Shown here piece after piece: positions 56,516-64,000 of a stretch of 64,000 nucleotides of DNA (position 1 is the first letter of the stretch; each line of letters begins with the position of its first letter). This stretch comes from Prevotella sp. GTDB lineage: Bacteria; Bacteroidota; Bacteroidia; Bacteroidales; Bacteroidaceae. A program made the position numbers and the translations under genes. Under the pieces are notes generated by a model. That model saw only the letters and a program-made list of their open reading frames with translations. It was not told where the DNA came from and ran no database searches. The DNA lies in NCBI GenBank assembly GCA_017469955.1, contig JAFUFJ010000006.1, forward strand, positions 62,001-126,000, read 5' to 3'.

Positions 56516-56657
56516 GGCGGGTAAAGATAGCAATTAAAAAAATCACAGCCACCTTTTTCCGGCAAAAAACATGGGCGTAAACTTTTTTTGCGTAACTTTA
56601 GATAAGTTATTCACGCTCGACAATCCCAATAAAAACAAAAACAAGTTTCTGTTTTTC

Positions 56658-56688
56658 TTTGTATTGTCCTCGACTTTTCGTAACCTTG
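56658..56688 (+). promoter_or_regulatory. Upstream promoter of the tandem pair
   Basis: TTTG at 56658-56661, a 19-bp spacer, then TAACCTTG at 56681-56688, one change from TAnnTTTG. Confidence 0.55.
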
Positions 56689-56745
56689 ACTTTCGTCGAA
56701 GTTACTTTGAACTCGGCAATGAAAATAAAAATCATTCATTTTTCT

Positions 56746-56776
56746 TTTGCATTGCCCTCGTTTTTGCGTAACTTTG
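56746..56776 (+). promoter_or_regulatory. Promoter of the esterase/GH43 operon
   Basis: TTTG at 56746-56749, a 19-bp spacer, then TAACTTTG at 56769-56776: an exact consensus. Predicts a leader of about 105 nt before the ATG at 56890. Confidence 0.8.
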
Positions 56777-56889
56777 CAGCGTTGGATGCAGGCATTTGCG
56801 GGCTGGCAAGAGACTGACAGTCAGCCAGTGTCGCCACGAAGCAGCCGGTGCAACACATTTCTTAGACCACAACAGCAAACCAATCAACA

Positions 56890-58929
56890 ATGAAACAGAC
56901 ATCTCGCAGCATGGCGACGGCCCTCCTTGCCATCGTCTTTGGGAGCCTTACGGCCGGAGCCCAGGTGCGCCTGCAGCCGTTGTTCACCGACAATATGGTG
57001 CTGCAGCGTGAGACCAATGCCCCTGTCTGGGGCGAATGCCGTCCGGGCTACTATGTGAAAATCACCACATCCTGGGACCAAAAGCAGTACACAACACAGG
57101 CCGATGCCGACGGACATTTCATGCAAAGTGTGGCTACTCCGAAAGCCGGAGGGCCCTATACCGTCACCCTTACCGAGGCTAAAAGTCCTCGTCAGAAGGG
57201 CAGGAGCGTGACCCTTCACAACGTGATGATAGGCGAAGTATGGCTATGCGGAGGCCAGTCGAACATGCAATTGGAGGTGGAATGGGGGCGCGTCAGCAAC
57301 TATCAAGACGAGGTTCGCAAAGCCAACAACCATCCGGACATACGCCTGCTGCACGTAGCAACTACGGCTGCTGCCACACCACAGTCGACACTTAACGCCG
57401 TCGACGGTGGCTGGCAAGCATGTTCTTCACAGTCGGTCAGGATGTTTTCGGCCACGGCTTACTTCTTCGGACGTGAGCTTGAAGCCTCGCTCAACATGCC
57501 AATCGGACTCATAGAGTCGTGCCTTGGCTCGACGTTTGCAGAGCCATGGATCAGTGCAGGAGCCCTGAGCCAGATGCCTTATTTCGACGAAGCCGTGGCT
57601 AAAGTGGCAGCCATGCCGGCCGACAGCATGGCCCGCGAACGGCAGTATCAGAGCGATCTTGAGGAATGGAACACCCGTGTGTCGCGTCAAGACGGCAACA
57701 CCAACTATGCCGACGGTCGCCATTCCATTATATATAATAAGGTGTTTACCGACAGCAGCCTGTGGACTGACATCCAGGTGCCGGGCCTTTTCGAAGATCA
57801 ACTCAAAGACCGATACGGCGCCTTCGACGGCATCGTGTGGTATCGCAGGCAGATCAACATCCCGGAATCATGGACAGGAAAGGACTTGATATTGCGTCTT
57901 GGTGCCGTCGATGACGACGATGTGACATTCTTCAACGGCGTTGAAGTGGGCAGCCATCTTGGCGTAGCCTTCAACAGAGAGTATCCCGTTCCGGGCACAT
58001 TGGTCAGGGAAGGCAAGGAAGAAGTGGCCGTCCGACTGCACGATACAGGCGGTCTGGGCGGATTCTACAGCAGCGAGATGCGCCTCGAACGGGCCGATGG
58101 CGAGGGTGAGCCCATTGCACTTGCAGGCACATGGCAGTTCCTTGCATCGCTCGACGAGAAACAACTACCCTTCTATCCCACCAATCTTAACCGCGACACC
58201 AACGTGCCTTCGGCGCTCTTCAACGGCATGATCCGTCCGCTCATACCCTATGCCTTGCGCGGAGCCATCTGGTATCAAGGCGAGTCAAGCGTCGGTCGTG
58301 CCTATCAATACCGCGAACTCCTGCCCGTTCTCATCAACGACTGGCGCACACAATGGGGCTCATCCATGCCCTTCTACATCGTGCAGCTGGCCAACTATAT
58401 GTCGCCTCAAACCGAAGCAGGCGAAGAATCAACGTGGGCAGAGCTCAGAGAAGCCCAGCAGAAAGTGGCCCAGTCAATGGCTGACTGCGGGCTGGCCACG
58501 ACCATTGACATCGGAGAAGCCGACGACATCCATCCGAAAAACAAACAGGATGTGGGGCTCCGTCTGGCCCTTTTGGCTCGTGCAAATACCTATGGAGAAC
58601 GAGTGGAATGCCTCGGACCCCAATACTCTCACTATCGCCAGGAAGGCAATTCCGTCCGGCTTTTCTTTACCCATGCCGAAGGCTTAAAGGCCGGTTCTGA
58701 CCGGCTTAAGGGCTTTGTCATCGCCGGACCCGACAGGAAATTCCACTGGGCAAAGGCACATATCGAGGGCAGAACCGTGGTGGTTTCGGCCGACGAAGTG
58801 CCCTTCCCCGTGGCTGTACGCTATGGTTGGGCCAACAATCCCGACTGCAATCTCTACAACGCTGCCGACCTTCCTGCCACACCTTTCAGAACAGACGAGT
58901 GGCCAGGACTGTCGGTCAACAACTATTAA
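56890..58929 (+). CDS. Sialate O-acetylesterase-like SGNH enzyme with inserted jelly-roll
   Basis: 679 aa with signal peptide (LTAGAQVRLQP). SASA-type SGNH hydrolase: an N-terminal beta domain (about 25-110), nucleophile S124 in LCGGQSNMQLE, oxyanion region near IGLIESCLGSTFAEPW, and the catalytic pair in DDIHPKN (D545/D546 and H548). A GH2-like sugar-binding jelly-roll is inserted at about 285-430 (WYRRQINIPESWTGKDLILRLGAVDDDD), as in Bacteroidota carbohydrate esterases. Removes O-acetyl groups from sialic acid or, in plant-glycan loci, from other sugars. The latter is more likely here. Operon with the following GH43 (28-bp gap). Confidence 0.85.
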   Translation: MKQTSRSMATALLAIVFGSLTAGAQVRLQPLFTDNMVLQRETNAPVWGECRPGYYVKITTSWDQKQYTTQADADGHFMQSVATPKAGGPYTVTLTEAKSPRQKGRSVTLHNVMIGEVWLCGGQSNMQLEVEWGRVSNYQDEVRKANNHPDIRLLHVATTAAATPQSTLNAVDGGWQACSSQSVRMFSATAYFFGRELEASLNMPIGLIESCLGSTFAEPWISAGALSQMPYFDEAVAKVAAMPADSMARERQYQSDLEEWNTRVSRQDGNTNYADGRHSIIYNKVFTDSSLWTDIQVPGLFEDQLKDRYGAFDGIVWYRRQINIPESWTGKDLILRLGAVDDDDVTFFNGVEVGSHLGVAFNREYPVPGTLVREGKEEVAVRLHDTGGLGGFYSSEMRLERADGEGEPIALAGTWQFLASLDEKQLPFYPTNLNRDTNVPSALFNGMIRPLIPYALRGAIWYQGESSVGRAYQYRELLPVLINDWRTQWGSSMPFYIVQLANYMSPQTEAGEESTWAELREAQQKVAQSMADCGLATTIDIGEADDIHPKNKQDVGLRLALLARANTYGERVECLGPQYSHYRQEGNSVRLFFTHAEGLKAGSDRLKGFVIAGPDRKFHWAKAHIEGRTVVVSADEVPFPVAVRYGWANNPDCNLYNAADLPATPFRTDEWPGLSVNNY

Positions 58930-58957
58930 CAGTAGGAACTAAATCAGGAAAAACAAG

Positions 58958-61900
58958 ATGAAAACGAGGAAACTTTCATTGCTGGCCCTCGCACTCCTGA
59001 TGAGTGCAGGCCTGACTGCACAGACAAAAATCAACCACACCAAAGAGTGGAAGGAAATAGGTGCCTACAATTCAATGGGCATTGCCGTTGATGTCGACAA
59101 CGACGGCTATCGCGACTTGGTGTACGGGGGCATCAGTGACAACCGCATCTATCGTGCAGGAACCAACGATGTCGAACGAAACCGCCTCACACATGTCATG
59201 CAATATCTGCCAGGAAGCAGGCAGTTGGACGTGACAAACTACTTCGGTCCAACCTTCCCTGACCAGGGAATAGGACTTAATGTGGCCGACAGGCCGAGCA
59301 TATCTGCATGCGACATCAACCAGGACGGCATCATGGATTTGGTTGTTTTCGAAACATCCGGCCTGAAATACAATGACGAACCGATGCTTGACCGCATCAG
59401 TAGGGAGGGAGTATTCTTGGGAAACGGCGACGGAACGTTCTCAAAAGCCATCCTCTCCTTTGTCGATACTGCAGGCAATCCCATTGACTTTGACCTCAGT
59501 GTGATACTCTCTGCCGACGTGGCCGACTTCAATAATGACGGACTTATCGACATTGTCGGCATCGGATACCAGCAGAATCCTCTCGGCTCGAAGCAGTATC
59601 CTACGGCAAATGTGGTGCTGATCAACCAGGGAAGCGGTACTTTTATGGTCACACATTTCTTAACAGACTCCTACACAACTGCCTATGGTCAAGAGGGGCT
59701 TGACTATCATTTCCAGATGGGACAGGTGACCTGTTACGACTTCAACAACGACGGATATGCCGACTTTTTCATTAATGCTCAGTCTGACGATGCTGCCGTT
59801 TTAGGGGTTAGAATACCCAGTACGACCCACTTCTCCGACCTGTTTCTGAACGATCCGGAGCATCCGGGTCAGTTTCGTCGGCAGTATATCTACGACTCAA
59901 CCCGCTGGACTACGATCTTTGAACATATCTCAGAAGGGGGTATTGCGGTGGCCGATTTCGACAATGACGGGGTGCCAGATATCTTTTATTCGGGATGGGG
60001 CTACCGCGGAAGGATGCGCTATTTCTGGGGTCTTTACACCTGTTCGCTGGATGAATCGGGGCGTGTGACCCTTACAGACCGGGGACACGAGGGTATTGAG
60101 GAAATGAGAAACCAGAATTCAACCAATGCCCAGTATGTGGCTTACGACTGGGATGGCGACGGCAACTATGACATTATCAATGCAGGATGGTCGACCCGAT
60201 TGAGCACCCAGACCTGTTTTGTCAGCATTGGAGACGGCCAGGCTGGCTTTGAAAGCGCCTATAGGCTGGCAGGATATTCCGAGGGTGCAACGGTGATTGT
60301 TGACTGGAATGGCGATGGAGTGGGCGACTACGTGATGATAGGACAGACCGATGACGACGAGTTTTTCCCGACAAACGGGCTGACAAAGACGTTTGCTGCC
60401 ACGGTGAATCCTAACGCAAAGGCGGCGCGTCCAGATGCCCCGTCGCTCAAGACGCCGGGCATTGACGGCAACAAGGTGACCCTTTCGTGGGCAGATGCGC
60501 CTTCGTCGAAGCGCAATGTCACCTATGAATATTTCGTGCGCGACGAGGCTTCCGGCCGTATTGTGGCAGGAGGAAACAGCTTCGTGGGCGGAGAAAAGGA
60601 CGGCGTGCGCAAGGTTAATCAGGCAGGAAATGCCTACAATGCGCGCAGCATCACGCTCACTCTGCCTCAGGGACGCTACACTTATGGCGTTCAGACGGTC
60701 AATGCCCGCCTTGAAGGCTCGGTGTTTGCAACGGGATCGTTTGAGATTCTGTCGGGCAATGCTCCCGAACGCTCGGCCGACATGCCTGCGAAGCACGAGC
60801 CGATTGTCAACGAAGAAGACTGCGGATACGTGGGTCCTGTGATAGATCGCGATGCTCCCGACCCGACAGTGATACGCGGCGACGACGGCTATTACTACCT
60901 GTTCTCGACAGAAGCCGTGCGCAACGTGCCCATCTACCGGTCGAAGAACCTGGTAGACTGGGACTTTATCGGTACGGCTTTCACTGACGGAACGCGGCCG
61001 AACTTTGTCACTAACGGCGGTATCTGGGCTCCCGACATCCAGCATTTCGGCAATTACTACCAGCTATACTTCTCGATGTCGACCTGGGGAGGCGAGTGGG
61101 CTTGCGGTATAGGCGTAGCCATCGCCACCAAACCCGAAGGCCCTTATCGTGGCGCCCGCAAGCTTTTCATCAGTAGTGAGATAGGTGTGCAGAACTCTAT
61201 CGACCCCTTTGTCATCGAAGACGACGGCCACAAATACCTCTTCTGGGGCTCTTTCCGGGGCATCTACGGCATCGAGCTGGCCAACAACGGACTCTCTGTA
61301 AAGGATGGAGCCGAGAAAAAGCAGATTGCAGGCACCCTGACTGAGGGCACGTATATCATCAAACATGACGGATACTACTACTTGATCGGCTCGGCAGGAA
61401 GCTGCTGTAACGGGGAAAACGCTACCTATCATGTGGTCATGGCGCGCTCGGAAAACCTCTTCGGACCTTATGTCAACAAGCTTGGAAGCCAGGCTCTCAG
61501 CAACGGATTCTCCAACTTGCTCTACCGCAACGACGACGTTATCGGGCCAGGCCACAATGCCAACTTCGTGCAAGACGACGCCGGTCAGTGGTGGATGCTT
61601 TATCATGGCTATGATGCTTCAGACGTCGGAGCGGGCCGAAAGACCTTCCTTGCGCGCATCGACTGGGACGAAGAAGGGTGGCCATACGTAAAGAACGCGC
61701 AGCCAACCAATGGAGATGCCTGCCCGCTTATTGGCGAAAAATACTCAGGAATAGCCTATCCAACCGTCACCGACGACCGTGAAGACAAGACCGTGAGCGT
61801 CTATCCTCACTATGTGAAGCGCGACATCACCATCACACATGCCAGCGGCGAGGAGTTTGAATGGCAGGTTGTCAACCTGCATGGCGAACTGACGGCCAAG

Positions 61901-62014
61901 GGAAAGGCCAAGGGCACGGCTACGGTCGACCTCTATGCTGTGCCGACAGGCATGTACATCGTGACCGTCAACAGCCCGAACGGCCTGCACAGCGAGAAGG
62001 TGATACGCTATTGA
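58958..62014 (+). CDS. FG-GAP/VCBS repeat protein fused to GH43, with sorting tail
   Basis: 1018 aa with signal peptide (MSAGLTAQT). N-terminal FG-GAP calcium-binding repeats (about 35-480): DVDNDGYRD, DINQDGIMD, DFNNDGLID, DFNNDGYAD, DFDNDGVPD, DWDGDGNYD, DWNGDGVGD. A fibronectin-like linker (about 495-610) is followed by a GH43 arabinanase-like propeller (about 625-930): D635 (APDPTVIRGDDG), D749 (NSIDPFVIED), E796 (LTEGTYII), histidine in GPGHNANF. The C-terminus (LYAVPTGMYIVTVNSPNG...EKVIRY) is a sorting tail. The fusion suggests a surface-anchored endo- or exo-acting arabinanase. Operon with the upstream esterase, ending in a terminator. Confidence 0.85.
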   Translation: MKTRKLSLLALALLMSAGLTAQTKINHTKEWKEIGAYNSMGIAVDVDNDGYRDLVYGGISDNRIYRAGTNDVERNRLTHVMQYLPGSRQLDVTNYFGPTFPDQGIGLNVADRPSISACDINQDGIMDLVVFETSGLKYNDEPMLDRISREGVFLGNGDGTFSKAILSFVDTAGNPIDFDLSVILSADVADFNNDGLIDIVGIGYQQNPLGSKQYPTANVVLINQGSGTFMVTHFLTDSYTTAYGQEGLDYHFQMGQVTCYDFNNDGYADFFINAQSDDAAVLGVRIPSTTHFSDLFLNDPEHPGQFRRQYIYDSTRWTTIFEHISEGGIAVADFDNDGVPDIFYSGWGYRGRMRYFWGLYTCSLDESGRVTLTDRGHEGIEEMRNQNSTNAQYVAYDWDGDGNYDIINAGWSTRLSTQTCFVSIGDGQAGFESAYRLAGYSEGATVIVDWNGDGVGDYVMIGQTDDDEFFPTNGLTKTFAATVNPNAKAARPDAPSLKTPGIDGNKVTLSWADAPSSKRNVTYEYFVRDEASGRIVAGGNSFVGGEKDGVRKVNQAGNAYNARSITLTLPQGRYTYGVQTVNARLEGSVFATGSFEILSGNAPERSADMPAKHEPIVNEEDCGYVGPVIDRDAPDPTVIRGDDGYYYLFSTEAVRNVPIYRSKNLVDWDFIGTAFTDGTRPNFVTNGGIWAPDIQHFGNYYQLYFSMSTWGGEWACGIGVAIATKPEGPYRGARKLFISSEIGVQNSIDPFVIEDDGHKYLFWGSFRGIYGIELANNGLSVKDGAEKKQIAGTLTEGTYIIKHDGYYYLIGSAGSCCNGENATYHVVMARSENLFGPYVNKLGSQALSNGFSNLLYRNDDVIGPGHNANFVQDDAGQWWMLYHGYDASDVGAGRKTFLARIDWDEEGWPYVKNAQPTNGDACPLIGEKYSGIAYPTVTDDREDKTVSVYPHYVKRDITITHASGEEFEWQVVNLHGELTAKGKAKGTATVDLYAVPTGMYIVTVNSPNGLHSEKVIRY

Positions 62015-62056
62015 TGCTCAGCCGTCAGGCCCGCCCGACGGCCGTTTGCACGGCAT

Positions 62057-62106
62057 AAAAGGCGGCGAAGAAGTCTGCACAGGACCTCTTCGCCACCTTT
62101 TCTTTT
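62057..62106 (+). terminator. Rho-independent terminator after the FG-GAP/GH43 gene
   Basis: A stem of about 14 bp with one mismatch: 62057-62071 (AAAAGGCGGCGAAGA) with 62087-62101 (TCTTCGCCACCTTTT), followed by CTTTT. Confidence 0.85.
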
Positions 62107-62441
62107 CCCCTTCCTTCCACACTCTTTGCTTCATCCTTCCGCACTCTTTCCCCCTTCTGGCTCCATAGTCGCCGCCGACGTGACCGACAAGGAGGACGTC
62201 TTTTCCAGCCATTGTCATGCCTCCTTCCTGAGAAAGCTTAGCTTTTAGCCCGAGAAGTCATAGCTTTATGCCCAATAACCCATAGCTTTCTCACCTTGAA
62301 AGCTATCCTTTCTCACCCTGAACCCTTAGCTTTCTCGCGGGAAACCCTTTCCCCGGTCAGCGAGAAGGCCGTGGGTTGCCGGGTTCGTTTCTTCCCTTTT
62401 ATCTTCGCAGTCAGCCACTTTCGCCCCGATAAAAACAAAAG
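62107..62441. other. Intergenic region with repeat copy 6, no gene
   Basis: Between the GH43 terminator and the tRNA terminator. Pyrimidine-rich 62095-62160, then repeat copy 6. Nothing else recognisable. Confidence 0.6.
62230..62336 (-). repeat. 107-bp pentadyad repeat, copy 6
   Basis: Units in plus reading: AAAGCTTAGCTTT, AAGTCATAGCTTT, AACCCATAGCTTT, AAAGCTATCCTTT, AACCCTTAGCTTT, with 9-bp spacers between GAG and CTC. The reverse complement carries the conserved AAAGCTATGACTTCTC, so orientation is minus. Sits between the GH43 terminator and the tRNA. Confidence 0.9.
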
Positions 62442-62463
62442 GTCCCAACCTAAAGGCTGGGAC
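62429..62463 (-). terminator. Terminator of tRNA-Asn
   Basis: On the minus strand GTCCCAGCC pairs with GGTTGGGAC (one G-U), followed by CTTTTGTTTTTATC. Six bases beyond the tRNA 3' end. Confidence 0.8.
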
Positions 62464-62468
62464 TCTTG

Positions 62469-62542
62469 CGCTTCAGGATGGGCTTGAACCAACGACCCCC
62501 TGATTAACAGTCAGGTGCTCTAACCAACTGAGCTACTGAAGC
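62469..62542 (-). tRNA. tRNA-Asn (anticodon GTT)
   Basis: 74 nt. Acceptor GCTTCAG/CTGAAGC pairs perfectly, and the D-stem GCTC/GAGC is intact. The anticodon stem CCTGA/TCAGG with loop CTGTTAA gives anticodon GTT. The T-stem GTTGG/CCATC has one T-T mismatch at the second pair (positions 50-64), with loop TTCAAGC. No CCA is encoded. Confidence 0.95.
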
Positions 62543-62695
62543 TGATTTGCTTAATTGCGGATGCAAAGTTATGTTGTTTTTTTGAAACAGCCAAACTTTT
62601 TCTGAAAAATTTTTGTATTTCTCCAGAAAAAAGTAGTTTTGGCCGTTGTGAAGTGGCTGTTTTCCTGTCAGCTTTGCTTTGGTTGCCGGCCGTTG

Positions 62696-64000
62696 TCAGA
62701 GCTTTATCTGCGTGGCAGCAGTGCTGACTCCGAGCTCCTTCGTGCGTTCTGAAGGGGCAGCTCCGCCAACAGTCAACGTGTGAAGTCCGCCCTCCAAGAG
62801 GCTCGTCCCGTCGGCTTGCACGGTCTTCAGCTGCTCTTTCGGGATGTCGAAGGCGACGGTTCGGGCTGAGTGGGCTGGCACATGCACCCGTTGAAAGGCC
62901 ACGAGCGTGGCCACGGGCGATGTCTTTCCGCTGCTTGGAGCTGCGTGATAGACCTGTACAACCTCGTCGGCGTCGTGGTCGGCGCTATTGGTGACAGTCG
63001 TCGTCAGGCTCACTTTCGTGCGCATTTTCTCACATGTCGGCTCGGCATAGGAAACGTTTCCGTAGGTGAGTCCGTAGCCGAACGGATAGAAGATGCCCTG
63101 AGTCTGATACTTATAGGTGCGTCCTTCCATCGTATAGTCGTCAAAGTCGGGCAGCACATCGGTGCCGGTTGGGAAGGTGATTGGCAAGCGTCCTGAGAAA
63201 GAAGCGTCGCCGAAGAGCAGGTTGCCCAGTGCCTCTCCTCCCGATTGTCCTGGATACCAAGCCATTATGACGGCATCGGAAAGGCGCTCGATTTCTGCCA
63301 TTTCAACGGGACTTCCACCAGTGATCACGGTGACGATCTTGTGGGAATTGTCCTGTCTGAGGCGCCTGAGAAAGTCTAATTGGGGCTCGGGCAGGGCCAG
63401 GGAGATGCGGTCGCCTCCGCTTGTCGAGTCGAAAGCATCGCCTTCTTCGCCCTCGGTGTTGGCGTTGTTGCCGATGAAGATGATGCTCACCTCAGACGTC
63501 CGTGCCTCCCAAGGGGTCCATCCGCGGGGGTCGATGTAGGGATGTGAGGGGTTGAATCCTGGTCCGTAGTTGACAGTTGTGCCGTTGCTTACCTTCTGCA
63601 TGATGCCCTGAAGATAGGTGGAATAGTAGGGTGACAGTCCGTAGTAGTTGCCCATGAGGTAGTAAGTGTCGGTGGCTGCGGGTCCGCATACAAAGATTTT
63701 ACGGAGCGATTTGCTCAGAGGCAGCACGTCATTGTTCTTCAGCAAGACGATGCTTTCTTCGGCAACACGCCGTGCAATGTCCCGATGCTGCCGGCAGCAG
63801 ATGGTGTCTTCGCTGATGTTGTTGTAGGGACAGTCGTCGTCGGGCTGCAGGATGCCGAGCTTCAGTCGTGTCATCATGAGGGGGAAGAGGGCCTTGTCGA
63901 GGTCGGCTTCGCTGATGAGCTGCTGCTCAAGTGCGGCATGCAAGCCGTTCAGAGAGTTGCCGCATTCGAGGTTAAGGCCAGCCTTGATGGCGATGGTGGC
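62696..64000 (-). CDS. GH3 family glycosidase, 5' end cut by window edge
   Basis: About 434 C-terminal residues are visible and the start lies right of the window. ATIAIKAGLNLECGNSL matches the end of the GH3 TIM barrel. RRVAEESIVLLKNNDVLPLS opens the GH3_C domain, with the hinge sequence FVCGPAATDTYYLMGNYYG. MAWYPGQSGGEALGNLLFGD and GRLPITFP are the standard GH3 C-terminal signatures, and a fibronectin-like domain follows (FYPFGYGLTYGNVSYAEP). The nucleophile (SDW region) is outside the window, so activity cannot be read directly. Domain pattern fits beta-xylosidase/beta-glucosidase or arabinofuranosidase GH3. Convergent with the FG-GAP/GH43 operon. Confidence 0.9.
   Translation of the reverse strand, partial: ATIAIKAGLNLECGNSLNGLHAALEQQLISEADLDKALFPLMMTRLKLGILQPDDDCPYNNISEDTICCRQHRDIARRVAEESIVLLKNNDVLPLSKSLRKIFVCGPAATDTYYLMGNYYGLSPYYSTYLQGIMQKVSNGTTVNYGPGFNPSHPYIDPRGWTPWEARTSEVSIIFIGNNANTEGEEGDAFDSTSGGDRISLALPEPQLDFLRRLRQDNSHKIVTVITGGSPVEMAEIERLSDAVIMAWYPGQSGGEALGNLLFGDASFSGRLPITFPTGTDVLPDFDDYTMEGRTYKYQTQGIFYPFGYGLTYGNVSYAEPTCEKMRTKVSLTTTVTNSADHDADEVVQVYHAAPSSGKTSPVATLVAFQRVHVPAHSARTVAFDIPKEQLKTVQADGTSLLEGGLHTLTVGGAAPSERTKELGVSTAATQIKL

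Larger units (their letters stand above)
56591..56776 (+). repeat. Diverged 88-bp tandem repeat with two promoters
   Basis: CGTAAC recurs at 56591, 56679 and 56767, exactly 88 bp apart. Between them lie two AT-rich dyads: GACAAT...ATTGTC (56619-56667) and GGCAAT...ATTGCC (56714-56756). The repeats have diverged, but the promoter parts keep their spacing. Confidence 0.75.
56315..56889. other. Intergenic region: terminator, repeat copy 5, tandem promoters
   Basis: A 575-bp gap with no gene. It holds the pnp terminator, the 107-bp repeat copy 5, and an AT-rich region with an 88-bp tandem promoter duplication. Short open frames here have no coding character. Confidence 0.7.

Noticed and set aside
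2258..62336. The 107-bp repeats as CRISPR arrays
   Set aside because: The units are 13 bp with 9-bp spacers, total 107 bp, in six dispersed sites, with no cas genes. Spacers recur among copies.
2258..62336. The 107-bp repeats as ordinary transcription terminators
   Set aside because: Copy 1 lies between divergent genes, and copies 3, 5 and 6 come after separate canonical terminators. No T-runs follow.
2258..62336. The 107-bp repeats as classical MITEs
   Set aside because: No target-site duplications at any of the six copies and no transposase in the window. A mobile origin remains possible.
1..64000. Mobile elements, prophage, integrase or resistance genes
   Set aside because: No transposase, integrase, relaxase or phage gene was recognised in any frame.

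Overview
The window reads as a chromosomal segment of a Bacteroidota bacterium, most likely Prevotellaceae. The evidence is two SusC/SusD outer-membrane pairs, two hybrid two-component regulators (HTCS), promoters of the form TTTG-N19-TAnnTTTG, weak ribosome-binding sites, and secreted proteins ending in a short 'GIYVVNGKKVAVK'-type sorting tail. I see 30 protein genes (two cut by the window edges) and one tRNA. No transposase, phage gene or CRISPR array was found.

Layout. 1-2143: the start of topA on the minus strand, running off the left edge. 2677-28713: a first polysaccharide-utilisation block on the plus strand, with a GH2 enzyme, an ELWxxDGT-repeat secreted protein, SusC/SusD, a surface lipoprotein, three sialidase-fold (GH93/BNR-like) enzymes around a LamG-GDPD-LamG protein, an HTCS regulator and a GH43. 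29004-33001: a Nudix hydrolase (minus), two tandem SGNH-unrelated alpha/beta esterases and a thioredoxin-fold lipoprotein that lacks its CxxC. 33170-51242: a second block with a probable (alpha/alpha)6-barrel enzyme, a PA14 protein, SusC/SusD, a DUF3823 lipoprotein, a paralogue of the barrel enzyme, an unknown exported protein, a GH43 lipoprotein and a second HTCS. 51500-64000: a GH27 alpha-galactosidase (minus), pnp, a sialate-O-acetylesterase-like enzyme paired with an FG-GAP/GH43 protein, tRNA-Asn (minus), and a GH3 (minus, cut at the right edge).

How the genes fit together. Three GH43 enzymes, three GH93-like proteins, esterases, GH2, GH27 and GH3 point by inference to a branched, acetylated arabinose/galactose-containing plant glycan such as pectic arabinan, rhamnogalacturonan I side chains or arabinogalactan. 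The two SusCD pairs would import oligosaccharides, and the two HTCS would sense them in the periplasm and activate the operons.

The most unusual signal is not a gene. Six intergenic elements, each exactly 107 bp, share one architecture: five 13-bp AT-centred dyads separated by 9-bp spacers, a strict 22-bp period. The dyads are built from a small vocabulary of interchangeable 5-bp words and their reverse complements. Two further intergenic arrays with different sequences (31532-31619 and 51335-51400) keep the same 22-bp period. I do not recognise this as a described repeat class.
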